A stretch of 64,000 nt of DNA. Source: Mycetohabitans endofungorum (lineage in GTDB: Bacteria; Pseudomonadota; Gammaproteobacteria; Burkholderiales; Burkholderiaceae). Of this stretch, positions 8,697-18,152 are shown piece by piece. The notes beneath the pieces are model-generated. The model was not told where the DNA came from and did no database searches. It worked only from the letters and a program-made list of their open reading frames with translations. Location of the stretch: NCBI RefSeq assembly GCF_037477895.1, contig NZ_CP132744.1:1116001-1180000 (forward strand), in the 5' to 3' direction. How positions within the stretch are numbered: position 1 is the stretch's first letter; each line of letters begins with the position of its first letter. Both the position numbers and the translations under genes were made by a program.

Positions 8697-10220
8697 CTAC
8701 GCGGCCGCAATCGAAACCTTGCCGATCCTGGCCTGCCATTGCTTTGGGCCAGTCTGATGGACCGACGTGCCGTTGGCATCGACTGCCACGGTGACCGGCA
8801 TGTCCTTGACCTCAAACTCGTAAATGGCTTCCATCCCAAGATCTTCGAACGCGACCACGCGCGAGCCGCGGATTGCCTTGGACACAAGATACGCGGCGCC
8901 GCCGACCGCCATCAGGTAGGCAGCCTTGTGCTGCTTGATCGCATCGATCGCGACCGGGCCGCGCTCGGCCTTGCCAATCATCGAAATGAGGCCGGTTTGC
9001 GCGAGCATCATCTCGGTGAACTTATCCATCCGCGTCGCGGTCGTCGGGCCGGCGGGACCGACGACTTCGTCGCGCACCGGATCGACTGGGCCGACATAAT
9101 AAATCACGCGGTTTGTGAAGTCGACTGGCAGCGGCTGGCCGTTGGCCAGCATGTCCGCAATGCGCTTATGCGCGGCATCGCGTCCGGTTAGCATTTTGCC
9201 CGAGAGCAACAGCGTCTGGCCCGGCTTCCAGCTGGCGACTTGCTCGCGCGTCAGCGTATCGAGGTCCACGCGTTGGCTGGTCTCAGTGTTCGGTTGCCAA
9301 TGCACATTGGGCCACGCCTCCAGCGGCGGCGGATCCAGCCGCTCGACGCCGGAGCCGTCGAGCGTGAAGTGCACATGGCGGGTCGCCGCGCAGTTCGGAA
9401 TGATCGCAATCGGCTTGCTGGCCGCGTGCGTGGGCGCCGCCATGATCTTCACGTCCAGCACAGTCGACAGACCACCCAGCCCTTGTGCGCCGATGCCCAG
9501 CGCGTTGACCTTTTCGTGCAACTCAATGCGCAGCGCTTCAATCCAGTCGCGCGGCCCGCGGGCGATCACATCTTGGATGTCGATCGGATCCATCAGCGAT
9601 TCCTTCGCCATCAACACCGCCTTCTCGGCGGTGCCGCCAATGCCGATGCCGAGCATGCCCGGTGGGCACCAGCCGGCACCCATCGTCGGCACAGTCTTGA
9701 GCACCCAGTCAACGATCGAATCGGACGGGTTCAGCATCGCGAACTTGGACTTGTTTTCCGAGCCGCCACCCTTGGCTGCCACCTGCACGTCAAGTTTGTC
9801 GCCCGGAACGATCTCATAGTGGATCACTGCCGGCGTGTTGTCCCGGGTGTTCTTGCGCGCACCTTCGGGCGGATTGACGATCGAAGCGCGCAGCACGTTA
9901 TCTGGGTGCGTGTAGCCGCGCCGCACGCCTTCGTTGATCATATCCGTCACGCTCATCGTCGCGCCATCCCAGCGCACGTCCATGCCGACCTTGACGAACA
10001 CCGTGACAATGCCAGTGTCCTGACAGATCGGGCGGCGCCCCTCGGCGCACATCCGGCTGTTGGTGAGGATCTGCGCGATCGCGTCCTTCGCAGCCGGGCT
10101 TTGCTCGCGCTCGTAGGCGCGGCCCAACGCCTGGATATAGTCCAGCGGATGGTAGTAGCTGATGTATTGCAGCGCATCGGCGATGCTTTGGATCAGGTCT
10201 TCCTGCTTGATGACTGTCAT
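8697..10220 (-). CDS. class I fumarate hydratase (iron-sulfur)
   Basis: The 507-residue protein has the class I layout: an N-terminal alpha domain with cluster cysteines in ICQDTGIV, GWCPPGMLGIG and NCAATRHVHF, followed by a C-terminal beta domain beginning about residue 330 (LLSGKMLTGRDAAHKR) with GPTTATRMDKFTEMML. It converts fumarate to malate with an oxygen-labile [4Fe-4S] cluster in the TCA cycle. Length matches FumA/FumB. The start ATG at 10220 is preceded by GAGAAAAG. The gene stands alone downstream of the YqhA-family gene. Confidence 0.95.
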   Translation of the reverse strand: MTVIKQEDLIQSIADALQYISYYHPLDYIQALGRAYEREQSPAAKDAIAQILTNSRMCAEGRRPICQDTGIVTVFVKVGMDVRWDGATMSVTDMINEGVRRGYTHPDNVLRASIVNPPEGARKNTRDNTPAVIHYEIVPGDKLDVQVAAKGGGSENKSKFAMLNPSDSIVDWVLKTVPTMGAGWCPPGMLGIGIGGTAEKAVLMAKESLMDPIDIQDVIARGPRDWIEALRIELHEKVNALGIGAQGLGGLSTVLDVKIMAAPTHAASKPIAIIPNCAATRHVHFTLDGSGVERLDPPPLEAWPNVHWQPNTETSQRVDLDTLTREQVASWKPGQTLLLSGKMLTGRDAAHKRIADMLANGQPLPVDFTNRVIYYVGPVDPVRDEVVGPAGPTTATRMDKFTEMMLAQTGLISMIGKAERGPVAIDAIKQHKAAYLMAVGGAAYLVSKAIRGSRVVAFEDLGMEAIYEFEVKDMPVTVAVDANGTSVHQTGPKQWQARIGKVSIAAA

Positions 10221-10269
10221 GGTGCTTTTCTCGTGGGGGTGCTGCGTCGGTTGGCAGCGGAATCAACGC

Positions 10270-10842
10270 TCAATCGTGGTTCGAAGCGGCGACTGAAACA
10301 GGCGCATGCGGCGCGTGCGATGTGAGCCGGTCCACCCAGGCCATCACGAGCGCCGATAGCAGGAACGCGGCGTGGATCAGCACTTGCCACATCACCGCCT
10401 GCGACGAATGCTGGTCGGGATCGATGAAGGTCTTGAGCAAGTGGATTGACGAGATGCTGATCAGCGCCATCGATAGCTTGACCTTCAACACGCCGGCATT
10501 GACGTGGTCGAGCCACTCTGGTTCGTCCGGGTGGCCCTCCAGACCCAGTCGCGACACGAACGTCTCGTAGCCGCCGATAATCACCATGATCAGCAAATTC
10601 GAGATCATCACGACGTCGATCAGCCCGAGGACCACCAGCATTACATTGGTCTCGGTCAGCGACGCCGCGTGCGATACCAGGTGCCAAAGCTCCTTGAGGA
10701 ATAGGAACACATAAATGGCTTGTGCGAGGATCAGGCCCAAATACAGGGGGAGTTGCAGCCAGCGACTGAAGAAGATCAGCGATGGCAGCGCGCGCATACG
10801 GCGCGGCCCAGACGGCGGAAATGGCGGGTGACTGGAAGGCAT
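10270..10842 (-). CDS. YqhA/UPF0114-family membrane protein
   Basis: The ~190-residue product has four predicted membrane segments (around LPLYLGLILAQAIYVFLFL, VMLVVLGLIDVVMISNLLIM, KLSMALISISSIHLL and AAFLLSALVMAWVD) and the family motif GGYETFVSRL. Function is unknown; UPF0114 proteins are small inner-membrane proteins. The start is uncertain between ATG 10842 and an upstream start at 10869. It ends 49 bases before the fumarase gene on the same strand, so they may be co-transcribed. Confidence 0.85.
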   Translation of the reverse strand: MPSSHPPFPPSGPRRMRALPSLIFFSRWLQLPLYLGLILAQAIYVFLFLKELWHLVSHAASLTETNVMLVVLGLIDVVMISNLLIMVIIGGYETFVSRLGLEGHPDEPEWLDHVNAGVLKVKLSMALISISSIHLLKTFIDPDQHSSQAVMWQVLIHAAFLLSALVMAWVDRLTSHAPHAPVSVAASNHD

Positions 10843-11122
10843 CGTGCAGCTGAATAAACGGTGTCGCACTGCCCGTGCACGCGCGCGGGCAGGGGCGAAC
10901 GCCAGGGTGGGATCAAAACGCGGTTATTGTACCGCGTCGCAGTAGAATTGCCGCGGCGCGCCCCGCTCAGCCGATTGGCGCGGCACGCTCGGCTCACGCG
11001 TGGGTGATGAGTCACGCGCGGATGTCGGGTCACGATGCGACCGACGGGACACTAGCCGGCCACATGCTGGCCCACGCAATGCCCGGCGACCACGCATGCC
11101 AGCGTGTCCCCGTGCACTGCGC

Positions 11123-11311
11123 TCAGACGTTCGCCAAGAATGACGATCTCGTATGCAGCGGCCAGAGCATGCCGATCGCGCTTATGAACCGCAGTAACGC
11201 GAATAGCGCGAAGACCGGCACTGGCACGCATACGATGATGCTTTTGCCAATGCCAGCGTTGGTGCCGACGAGCAGCATCGCGCAGAGGGGCAAGAGGACG
11301 TAGCGGTTCAC
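11123..11311 (-). pseudogene. EamA/DMT-type permease N-terminal fragment
   Basis: The 62-residue frame (GTG at 11311) starts NRYVLLPLCAMLLVGTNAG and continues with a second hydrophobic run (VPVPVFALFALLRF), typical of the first two helices of EamA drug/metabolite permeases (GTNxxIGK and PVxxFALLRF). Members have ten helices, so the rest has been lost. It is divergent from acs, with no partner gene. Confidence 0.45.
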
Positions 11312-11686
11312 TGCGGGGACACGGCGAATCCGATGCCGTTTAGCTTTTTCTTAATTGAGCAGGCATTGTAGGGTTCATTGTAGAGTTCTGGGTAAGCGCC
11401 AGCCAGCACGTGAGCCGATGCGGTGCAGCGATCGTCTTTGCTGCACCGCAACAGCGTCAGTTGTGAGTCAGGCGATATGCTTATCGTAAAGTGCGTATCA
11501 CTTTGCAGGCCGGGTGGCGCGATATTGCGCCGCCCGGCCGCCGGTCATAAGCGGGGGCGGAGATACTCACGCCGATGGGTAGCAATGCGGCGGCGCGCGG
11601 CAGTTTGCCCTGTGCGCTGCGACAGCGATGCGATACGGCGGCACACGACAACGATTTTGTTCATTCCATTATCAGGAGATAGTTTG
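11312..11686. other. intergenic region upstream of acs
   Basis: No gene is supported. The frame of acs stays open upstream but contains no motif and lacks a ribosome site, so this is most likely the acs promoter and leader. I see no recognisable operator. Confidence 0.4.
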
Positions 11687-13669
<1,983 letters not shown>

Positions 13670-13772
13670 GCGATGCTCGCCGTCAGCTACTGAAGCGGAA
13701 GCCAGATGCCGATACGCGTGCGCTAGTCGACCGTATCCGGCATCCGTGAGCGCCAGATCGACGAGCGTTCGG

Positions 13773-14945
13773 TCAGGCTCCCGTACGAAGGCGTTCGATA
13801 TGGTCCAGTGTTGATCGCGACACGATACGGTTCAGTGTTGGCCGCGATAGAGGGTGTGCGTTGGGTGCCGCGTTGCCGCTCAGGTTTCTCAGCCGCTGCA
13901 CAAGCCGGGACCGTTCCTCGCCTGCTATCGCGTCGTTGGCATCGACGCTGTGCTTGTCGCCGTGTCGGCGGGCTTCGCCTATCGCCTGTTCGAGCAAGCT
14001 GACGAACTTGTGCAGCGGCAGGTCTTTAGGCCGCCATGCGAAAACGGCAGTGCAAATTTCGATGTCGGGATTCTCCAACGCGTGCTGATCGCGCTCGCCG
14101 GCGAGCATGGCGGCCTCGCTCTCGGAAAAGCCGTAGTTCAGCAAATGAATGGCGTAGTTGCGGTTTGATATCTCGACATTTCCGTCTTGGATTCTCGGAA
14201 ACAATCGTTCGATCGTCATCGCTTCCTTGCCTTGCAATCCGATGATTCGTGTCAGTGCCGGTGCGCGTTCGCGTTCCGGCAGCGCTTCAATTTGCGACTT
14301 CAGGTGGTGTAGCAGGGTGCGATGCTGCAGTTCGCGTGCCGACGCGTTATCACCCGACGGCAAGCTGCTGTCCCGCTCGTTGCGGTGCGCCGCGGGCGAC
14401 GCGCCGTTATTGGAGCGCATCACGTGATCGATCATCTGATCCAGCACGTCCTTCCTGTCCCGCGGCGCCAGCCATTCAAGTTTAAAAGACTGAATGACCC
14501 AATCCAGTTCGGCACGGCTGTGCTCGAGCCGTTCCAACGACGCCGTCCATAGCGTTCTTGCTTGATCGTGCTGCTTGGGGCCGGGGGCCAGCTGGCGAAC
14601 GGCCTGGAGTTTCTTGTTTACGAGAAAGCAATGCCGTCGGGGCAGCAGTATCTGCCGGAACTTGCGGTTGACCTCGGACAACTGCGCCATATCGCTGAGC
14701 GGAAGGCCGCGGAATATGTTGGCGAGAATCTCCGTTGGCATCTCGTTCAGACCAGTGGCGGCCTGCGGGCTGTTGGACGGTTGCTTGTCAACCAGCCCGT
14801 CGAGTCGATGCGCCCCATAATGTCGTTGCGCGGTGGTTTGGCACCCGCCTGCATCGGCCGCGTAAGCCGCTGGGGGGACCGGTTCAAATGTCTGCGTGCC
14901 TTGACTGGCACGCGATGTGACGCTCAAGGAGAGAGGATGTGGCAT
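13773..14945 (-). CDS. F-box domain protein, candidate type III effector
   Basis: The ATG at 14945 (AGAGG seven bases upstream) gives 390 residues. Residues ~66-100 form an F-box: LNEMPTEILANIFRGLPLSD followed by MAQLSEVNRKFRQIL, fitting LPxEIlxxIfsxLpxxDlxxlsxVcrxfr. F-boxes recruit Skp1 of eukaryotic SCF ubiquitin ligases, and plant- and host-associated bacteria deliver F-box effectors (for example Ralstonia GALA proteins). The N-terminal ~60 residues are Ser/Thr/Ala/Pro-rich and low in hydrophobics, as in type III signals; the C-terminal ~290 residues look alpha-helical with no recognised domain. A perfect hrpII-type element lies 60 bp upstream. Function is inferred. Confidence 0.8.
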   Translation of the reverse strand: MPHPLSLSVTSRASQGTQTFEPVPPAAYAADAGGCQTTAQRHYGAHRLDGLVDKQPSNSPQAATGLNEMPTEILANIFRGLPLSDMAQLSEVNRKFRQILLPRRHCFLVNKKLQAVRQLAPGPKQHDQARTLWTASLERLEHSRAELDWVIQSFKLEWLAPRDRKDVLDQMIDHVMRSNNGASPAAHRNERDSSLPSGDNASARELQHRTLLHHLKSQIEALPERERAPALTRIIGLQGKEAMTIERLFPRIQDGNVEISNRNYAIHLLNYGFSESEAAMLAGERDQHALENPDIEICTAVFAWRPKDLPLHKFVSLLEQAIGEARRHGDKHSVDANDAIAGEERSRLVQRLRNLSGNAAPNAHPLSRPTLNRIVSRSTLDHIERLRTGA

Positions 14946-15005
14946 TCGGTAGCCTCTGAAAACCGCGATTGTCGGAGCAAGCGCGACAATAGGCTGCACC
15001 GGTGC

Positions 15006-15029
15006 CGAAACGGCAACGGAAGAACCGAA
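15006..15029 (-). promoter_or_regulatory. hrpII-type box (TTCG-N16-TTCG) of the F-box gene
   Basis: Read on the minus strand, TTCG at 15029-15026 and TTCG at 15009-15006 are separated by exactly 16 bases, the spacing of the HrpB-dependent hrpII box of Ralstonia and Burkholderia type III secretion genes. It sits 60 bases before the F-box protein start on the correct strand. A chance match of two tetramers is possible, but position, orientation and gene type agree. Confidence 0.65.
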
Positions 15030-15097
15030 TCAGCCATGCAAGACAAGCTGCGCTGCGGTCTCAGCTCGGCCATGACGACGGGCCGCAGCTGCCTGAT

Positions 15098-16609
15098 TCA
15101 CGGTCCACGCATACACCCCATCGCCTTTAGCGCTCGTTCGCGCGCCTGTTGGTGAGGCACCACCGGCAGTGGATAGTCCTGCCCGAGCCGAACCGACGCA
15201 GAAGCCAGTTGTGCGGGTTGTGCGTGCCACGGCGCATGGATGCATCCGGCCGATAAGCGCGCGAGTTCGGGCACCCAGCGCCGCACATAGTCGCCCTGCG
15301 GGTCAAATTTCTGCCCCTGTAGCACCGGGTTGAAGATGCGAAAGTACGGTGCCGCATCGGCGCCACTGCCGGCTACCCATTGCCAATTCGCAGGGTTGCT
15401 AGCGCCGTCGGCATCGACGAGCGTGTCCCAAAACCAGGTCTCTCCTTCACGCCAGTCGATGAGCAGATGCTTGACCAGGAACGATGCCGTCACCATCCGC
15501 ACGCGATTGTGCATCCAACCGGTATGCCACAGTTCGCGCATGCCGGCGTCCACAAGCGGATAGCCGGTGCGGCCGCGCTGCCACGCGCGCAGATCTGTGG
15601 CATCGACACGCCACGGCATGGTGTCGAATTGCCGTTTGAAATTGACTTGATGCAACGGCGCACAATGGTAGAGCAGATAGTATGAGAACTCGCGCCAGCC
15701 AAGCTCGTCAAGAAACTTATCCACGCTGCCGCTCGCGGTGGACGTGCTGCGCCCATTGCCGCAGCGGTGCGCGGCGCGTGCCGCAGACAGTACGGCATGC
15801 CATACCTGCCGTGCCGAGAGATTGCCAAAGCGAAGATACGGAGACAGTCGACTGGTTGCCTGCATCGCGGGCACGTCGCGGCCACTTGCGTAGCGGGTCA
15901 GCGCGTTCGCGAGAAAATCGTCTAGCTGCGTCCATCCTGCTCGCTCGCCGCATTGCCACGTTTCGCGCAGTCCACCGGCCCAGTCGAGGGTGCGAGGCTG
16001 GAGCGCCAATGCAGACAGATTTTTTACGCGTGCCGCCACGGCGACGTTTTCCGGCACCGGAAAGAAGTCGATTCGCTGAGGTCCGGGCCGTGGCGCTTCA
16101 GGGGAATACTCGTGGCGCGCGGCGCGCCAGTACGCGCCGAAGACCTGAAACGGACGGCCATCTCGCGTGGCGACGGTCCACGGCTCTCGCAGCAGGTGTC
16201 CGTTGAAGGTGAAAGTCGCAATGCCGCGTTCTTTGAGCGCCGTCTTGATCGCGATGTCGGTTTCGCGTTGCGACGCCGAATACCTGCGATTCCAGCACAC
16301 CTTGATCGCGCCGATTGCCACGGCGAACGCTTCAATGGTCTGCGACTCGGAGCCGTGAAGGACAGTCAATTCGCCGCCCAACGCGATGAGCGCAGCATTG
16401 AGTGCGTGTAGAGATTCATGGAGCCACCAGCGCCCAGCTGCGCCCGGCGGGCGCGTATTTCGTGGCGCCGGGTCGTGAACATACACGCACACGACAGGGT
16501 GACCCGTGGCAATGGCGTATTCGAGCGCGGGATTGTCGGCTAGGCGTTGATCGTCGCGAAACCACACGACGACGGGCGGTAGCGAGTAGGGCGGCGCAGA
16601 CGGCGGCAT
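15098..16609 (-). CDS. phrB: deoxyribodipyrimidine photolyase (CPD class I)
   Basis: From ATG 16609 the product is 503 residues, starting MPPSAPPYSLPPVVVWFRDD. The N-terminal photolyase domain (LADNPALEYAIATGHPVVCVYVHDP) and the C-terminal FAD-binding domain are present, with the conserved ELGWREFSYYLLYH, WQRGRTGYPLVDAGMRELW and HNRVRMVTASFLVKHLLIDW blocks. It repairs UV cyclobutane dimers with blue light. A TTG at 16687 would add 26 residues; I prefer the ATG because photolyases start close to the VVVWFRDD block. It is an odd gene for an intracellular symbiont but intact. Confidence 0.95.
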   Translation of the reverse strand: MPPSAPPYSLPPVVVWFRDDQRLADNPALEYAIATGHPVVCVYVHDPAPRNTRPPGAAGRWWLHESLHALNAALIALGGELTVLHGSESQTIEAFAVAIGAIKVCWNRRYSASQRETDIAIKTALKERGIATFTFNGHLLREPWTVATRDGRPFQVFGAYWRAARHEYSPEAPRPGPQRIDFFPVPENVAVAARVKNLSALALQPRTLDWAGGLRETWQCGERAGWTQLDDFLANALTRYASGRDVPAMQATSRLSPYLRFGNLSARQVWHAVLSAARAAHRCGNGRSTSTASGSVDKFLDELGWREFSYYLLYHCAPLHQVNFKRQFDTMPWRVDATDLRAWQRGRTGYPLVDAGMRELWHTGWMHNRVRMVTASFLVKHLLIDWREGETWFWDTLVDADGASNPANWQWVAGSGADAAPYFRIFNPVLQGQKFDPQGDYVRRWVPELARLSAGCIHAPWHAQPAQLASASVRLGQDYPLPVVPHQQARERALKAMGCMRGP

Positions 16610-16804
16610 TGGGAAGTCGCGAAGCGGGTAGCCAACATAATCTTCATAATACGGGTTCCCGCGCGGATGACTGTTGGAATTTATCAACAGCGTCGCATCG
16701 TTTCCTGCAGGCTACAGGCGGGCGGGGTAACTAGCGGGAGGTGTCGGGCAGCGAAGACTTGCGTGCGGTCAGCGGTGAAGTCCGCATCCTTGTGCTGGCT
16801 CGTG

Positions 16805-17314
16805 TTACGGACTCTTCTGCAAGCTCGCGTGTATTGCCTCGATCAGCGCATGGTCGTTGGCTTCCTCGATTTCTTGAGTCGTAACCGGAGGCCGTGTCGG
16901 GTCGCACATTCTGTCATGCAGGTCTCGTTGCAGTGGGGTCAACGCGCCTCTGACGGCTGCCCCGACACGTTCGTATTCAGCCTGTTCCACGCTGTTATCT
17001 AGCGGCGGCGCGGAAGGTTGCGGTGCGCAGGACTGCGGCTCGGCAGGCGAAGGCGGTGCTATTAGGGCAGCGGGGGGGAATGAGTTATAAGGGAAAAAGT
17101 ACGCCTGCGATTGGTTCAGGAACTGCGGCATGGTATTGGCGAAGGGTCCATTTGCAGTCCAGAGAAGATTGCGCAGAGCAGCGACCGGCCCCCACGACGG
17201 TATCTGGGAAGGCGCAGGTGCCGGACGCGCGCCTGAACTCACGGGCGTGGGCGTTGTTGTTTCAATGGGTCCCAGTCGTGGCGGTGTGGTGAGGTAAGGA
17301 CCGTTGTCTGACAT
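16805..17314 (-). CDS. proline-rich protein of unknown function
   Basis: The ATG at 17314 gives 169 residues (MSDNGPYLTTPPRLGPIETT...). The first half is Pro/Thr/Ser-rich; residues ~100-130 contain a PPSPAEPQSCAPQPSAPPLD stretch; the last ~55 residues (VEQAEYERVGAAV to IEAIHASLQKSP) look helical and acidic. No signal peptide or family is recognised. The frame runs further upstream to 17617, but that part is antisense to a decayed mmsB and is not credible. With a disordered polar N-terminus it could be a secreted effector, but no hrpII box is seen. Existence is likely; function unknown. Confidence 0.45.
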   Translation of the reverse strand: MSDNGPYLTTPPRLGPIETTTPTPVSSGARPAPAPSQIPSWGPVAALRNLLWTANGPFANTMPQFLNQSQAYFFPYNSFPPAALIAPPSPAEPQSCAPQPSAPPLDNSVEQAEYERVGAAVRGALTPLQRDLHDRMCDPTRPPVTTQEIEEANDHALIEAIHASLQKSP

Positions 17315-17435
17315 GTGGTGTTCCAGAAATAGCTGGACGAGCGCGGCAGCGAAGCGAGCGCCCGTCATATGTCGGATATCGATTATCGCTGTTGCGCCAT
17401 CCGGCTCGCGCGTCGGTCGGCGCAATCGTGGATGG

Positions 17436-17752
17436 TGTCGCGAAGTCGATTCAAACAAGATCGATCCAGCGACGGAGCAAGCCGTTGCGGCGGCAGTCGG
17501 CTGGCAGCGCAATCTGTTTGCTGACGCGCCTGTTTCGGCGGGCAGCGGCGGCGCGCGCAGGCCGGTACGCTCACTTTCATGGTCGGCGCCGACATGCAGT
17601 TGTTCGAGCGCATTCAACTGGTGTTGCTGAGCATGGGAAAGAACGTCGTTCGTTGCGGTGAACCGGGCATGGGGCAGATGGCCAAGATCTGCAACAATCT
17701 GGTCGCCGGCGAATATTTGCCCGACCCGATGGCAAATCCTTGTCCGACTTGA
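17436..17752 (+). pseudogene. mmsB: 3-hydroxyisobutyrate dehydrogenase remnant
   Basis: Two frames join into one recognisable segment. The first reads VDSNKIDPATEQAVAAA then NLFADAPVSAGSGGA; after a frameshift near 17560 the second reads AGTLTFMVGADMQLFERIQ and GEPGMGQMAKICNNLVAGEY, then stops at 17750-17752. This matches residues ~95-180 of HIBADH (DAPVSGG, TFMVGG, KxxNN). The NAD-binding N-terminus and the C-terminal domain are gone, so the gene is dead. Confidence 0.8.
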
Positions 17753-18152
17753 TTACATCTTGGGCGTCTCGCCGCCTGTATATGCCAGCTCCCGTGACGA
17801 TAGACTGCCGCATCCCGTTTCCCGGTTGTAGAATGTCACGCCACTGACACTACTCTGCCGTGTGGCGTTGTCATCGATGTTTTGAACGCCCGTCGGCCGC
17901 GGGTATTCCTATGTTGTTCGATGTTGCGCCGAGGTAGCTTGTTTCAAGCAAGATGATTGAGTGGCCCGGCGCGTTTCGCCAAGCACAAAAGAAAAGTGGC
18001 CGGCGGCAATAGACAGGCTATGGGTGGCCAATATCTCGCGGGTCTTTTTCAGTCGTGTTGATTTCTCGGAATCGAGTGCATCACGCATGGCATCGGGAAT
18101 CGATCACACGGTTTCGAGTTGAGCAAAAGACAGCTTTACACGGATTGAGCAA
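17753..18152. other. 400-base gap before the repeat-protein gene
   Basis: No gene, tRNA or clear promoter element is recognised. I looked for a TTCG-N16-TTCG box before the 18153 start and did not find one. Confidence 0.3.

Noticed and set aside
9240..10325. 361-codon plus-strand frame over the fumarase gene
   Set aside because: A typical antisense open frame of high-GC coding DNA; the minus strand has full class I fumarase motifs.
11423..11686. N-terminal extension of acs
   Set aside because: Acs homology begins at [11 protein letters not shown] and the ATG at 11687 has an AGGAG site.
17315..17617. N-terminal extension of the proline-rich gene to 17617
   Set aside because: This part is antisense to a clear mmsB remnant and has no motif; ATG 17314 is the better start.
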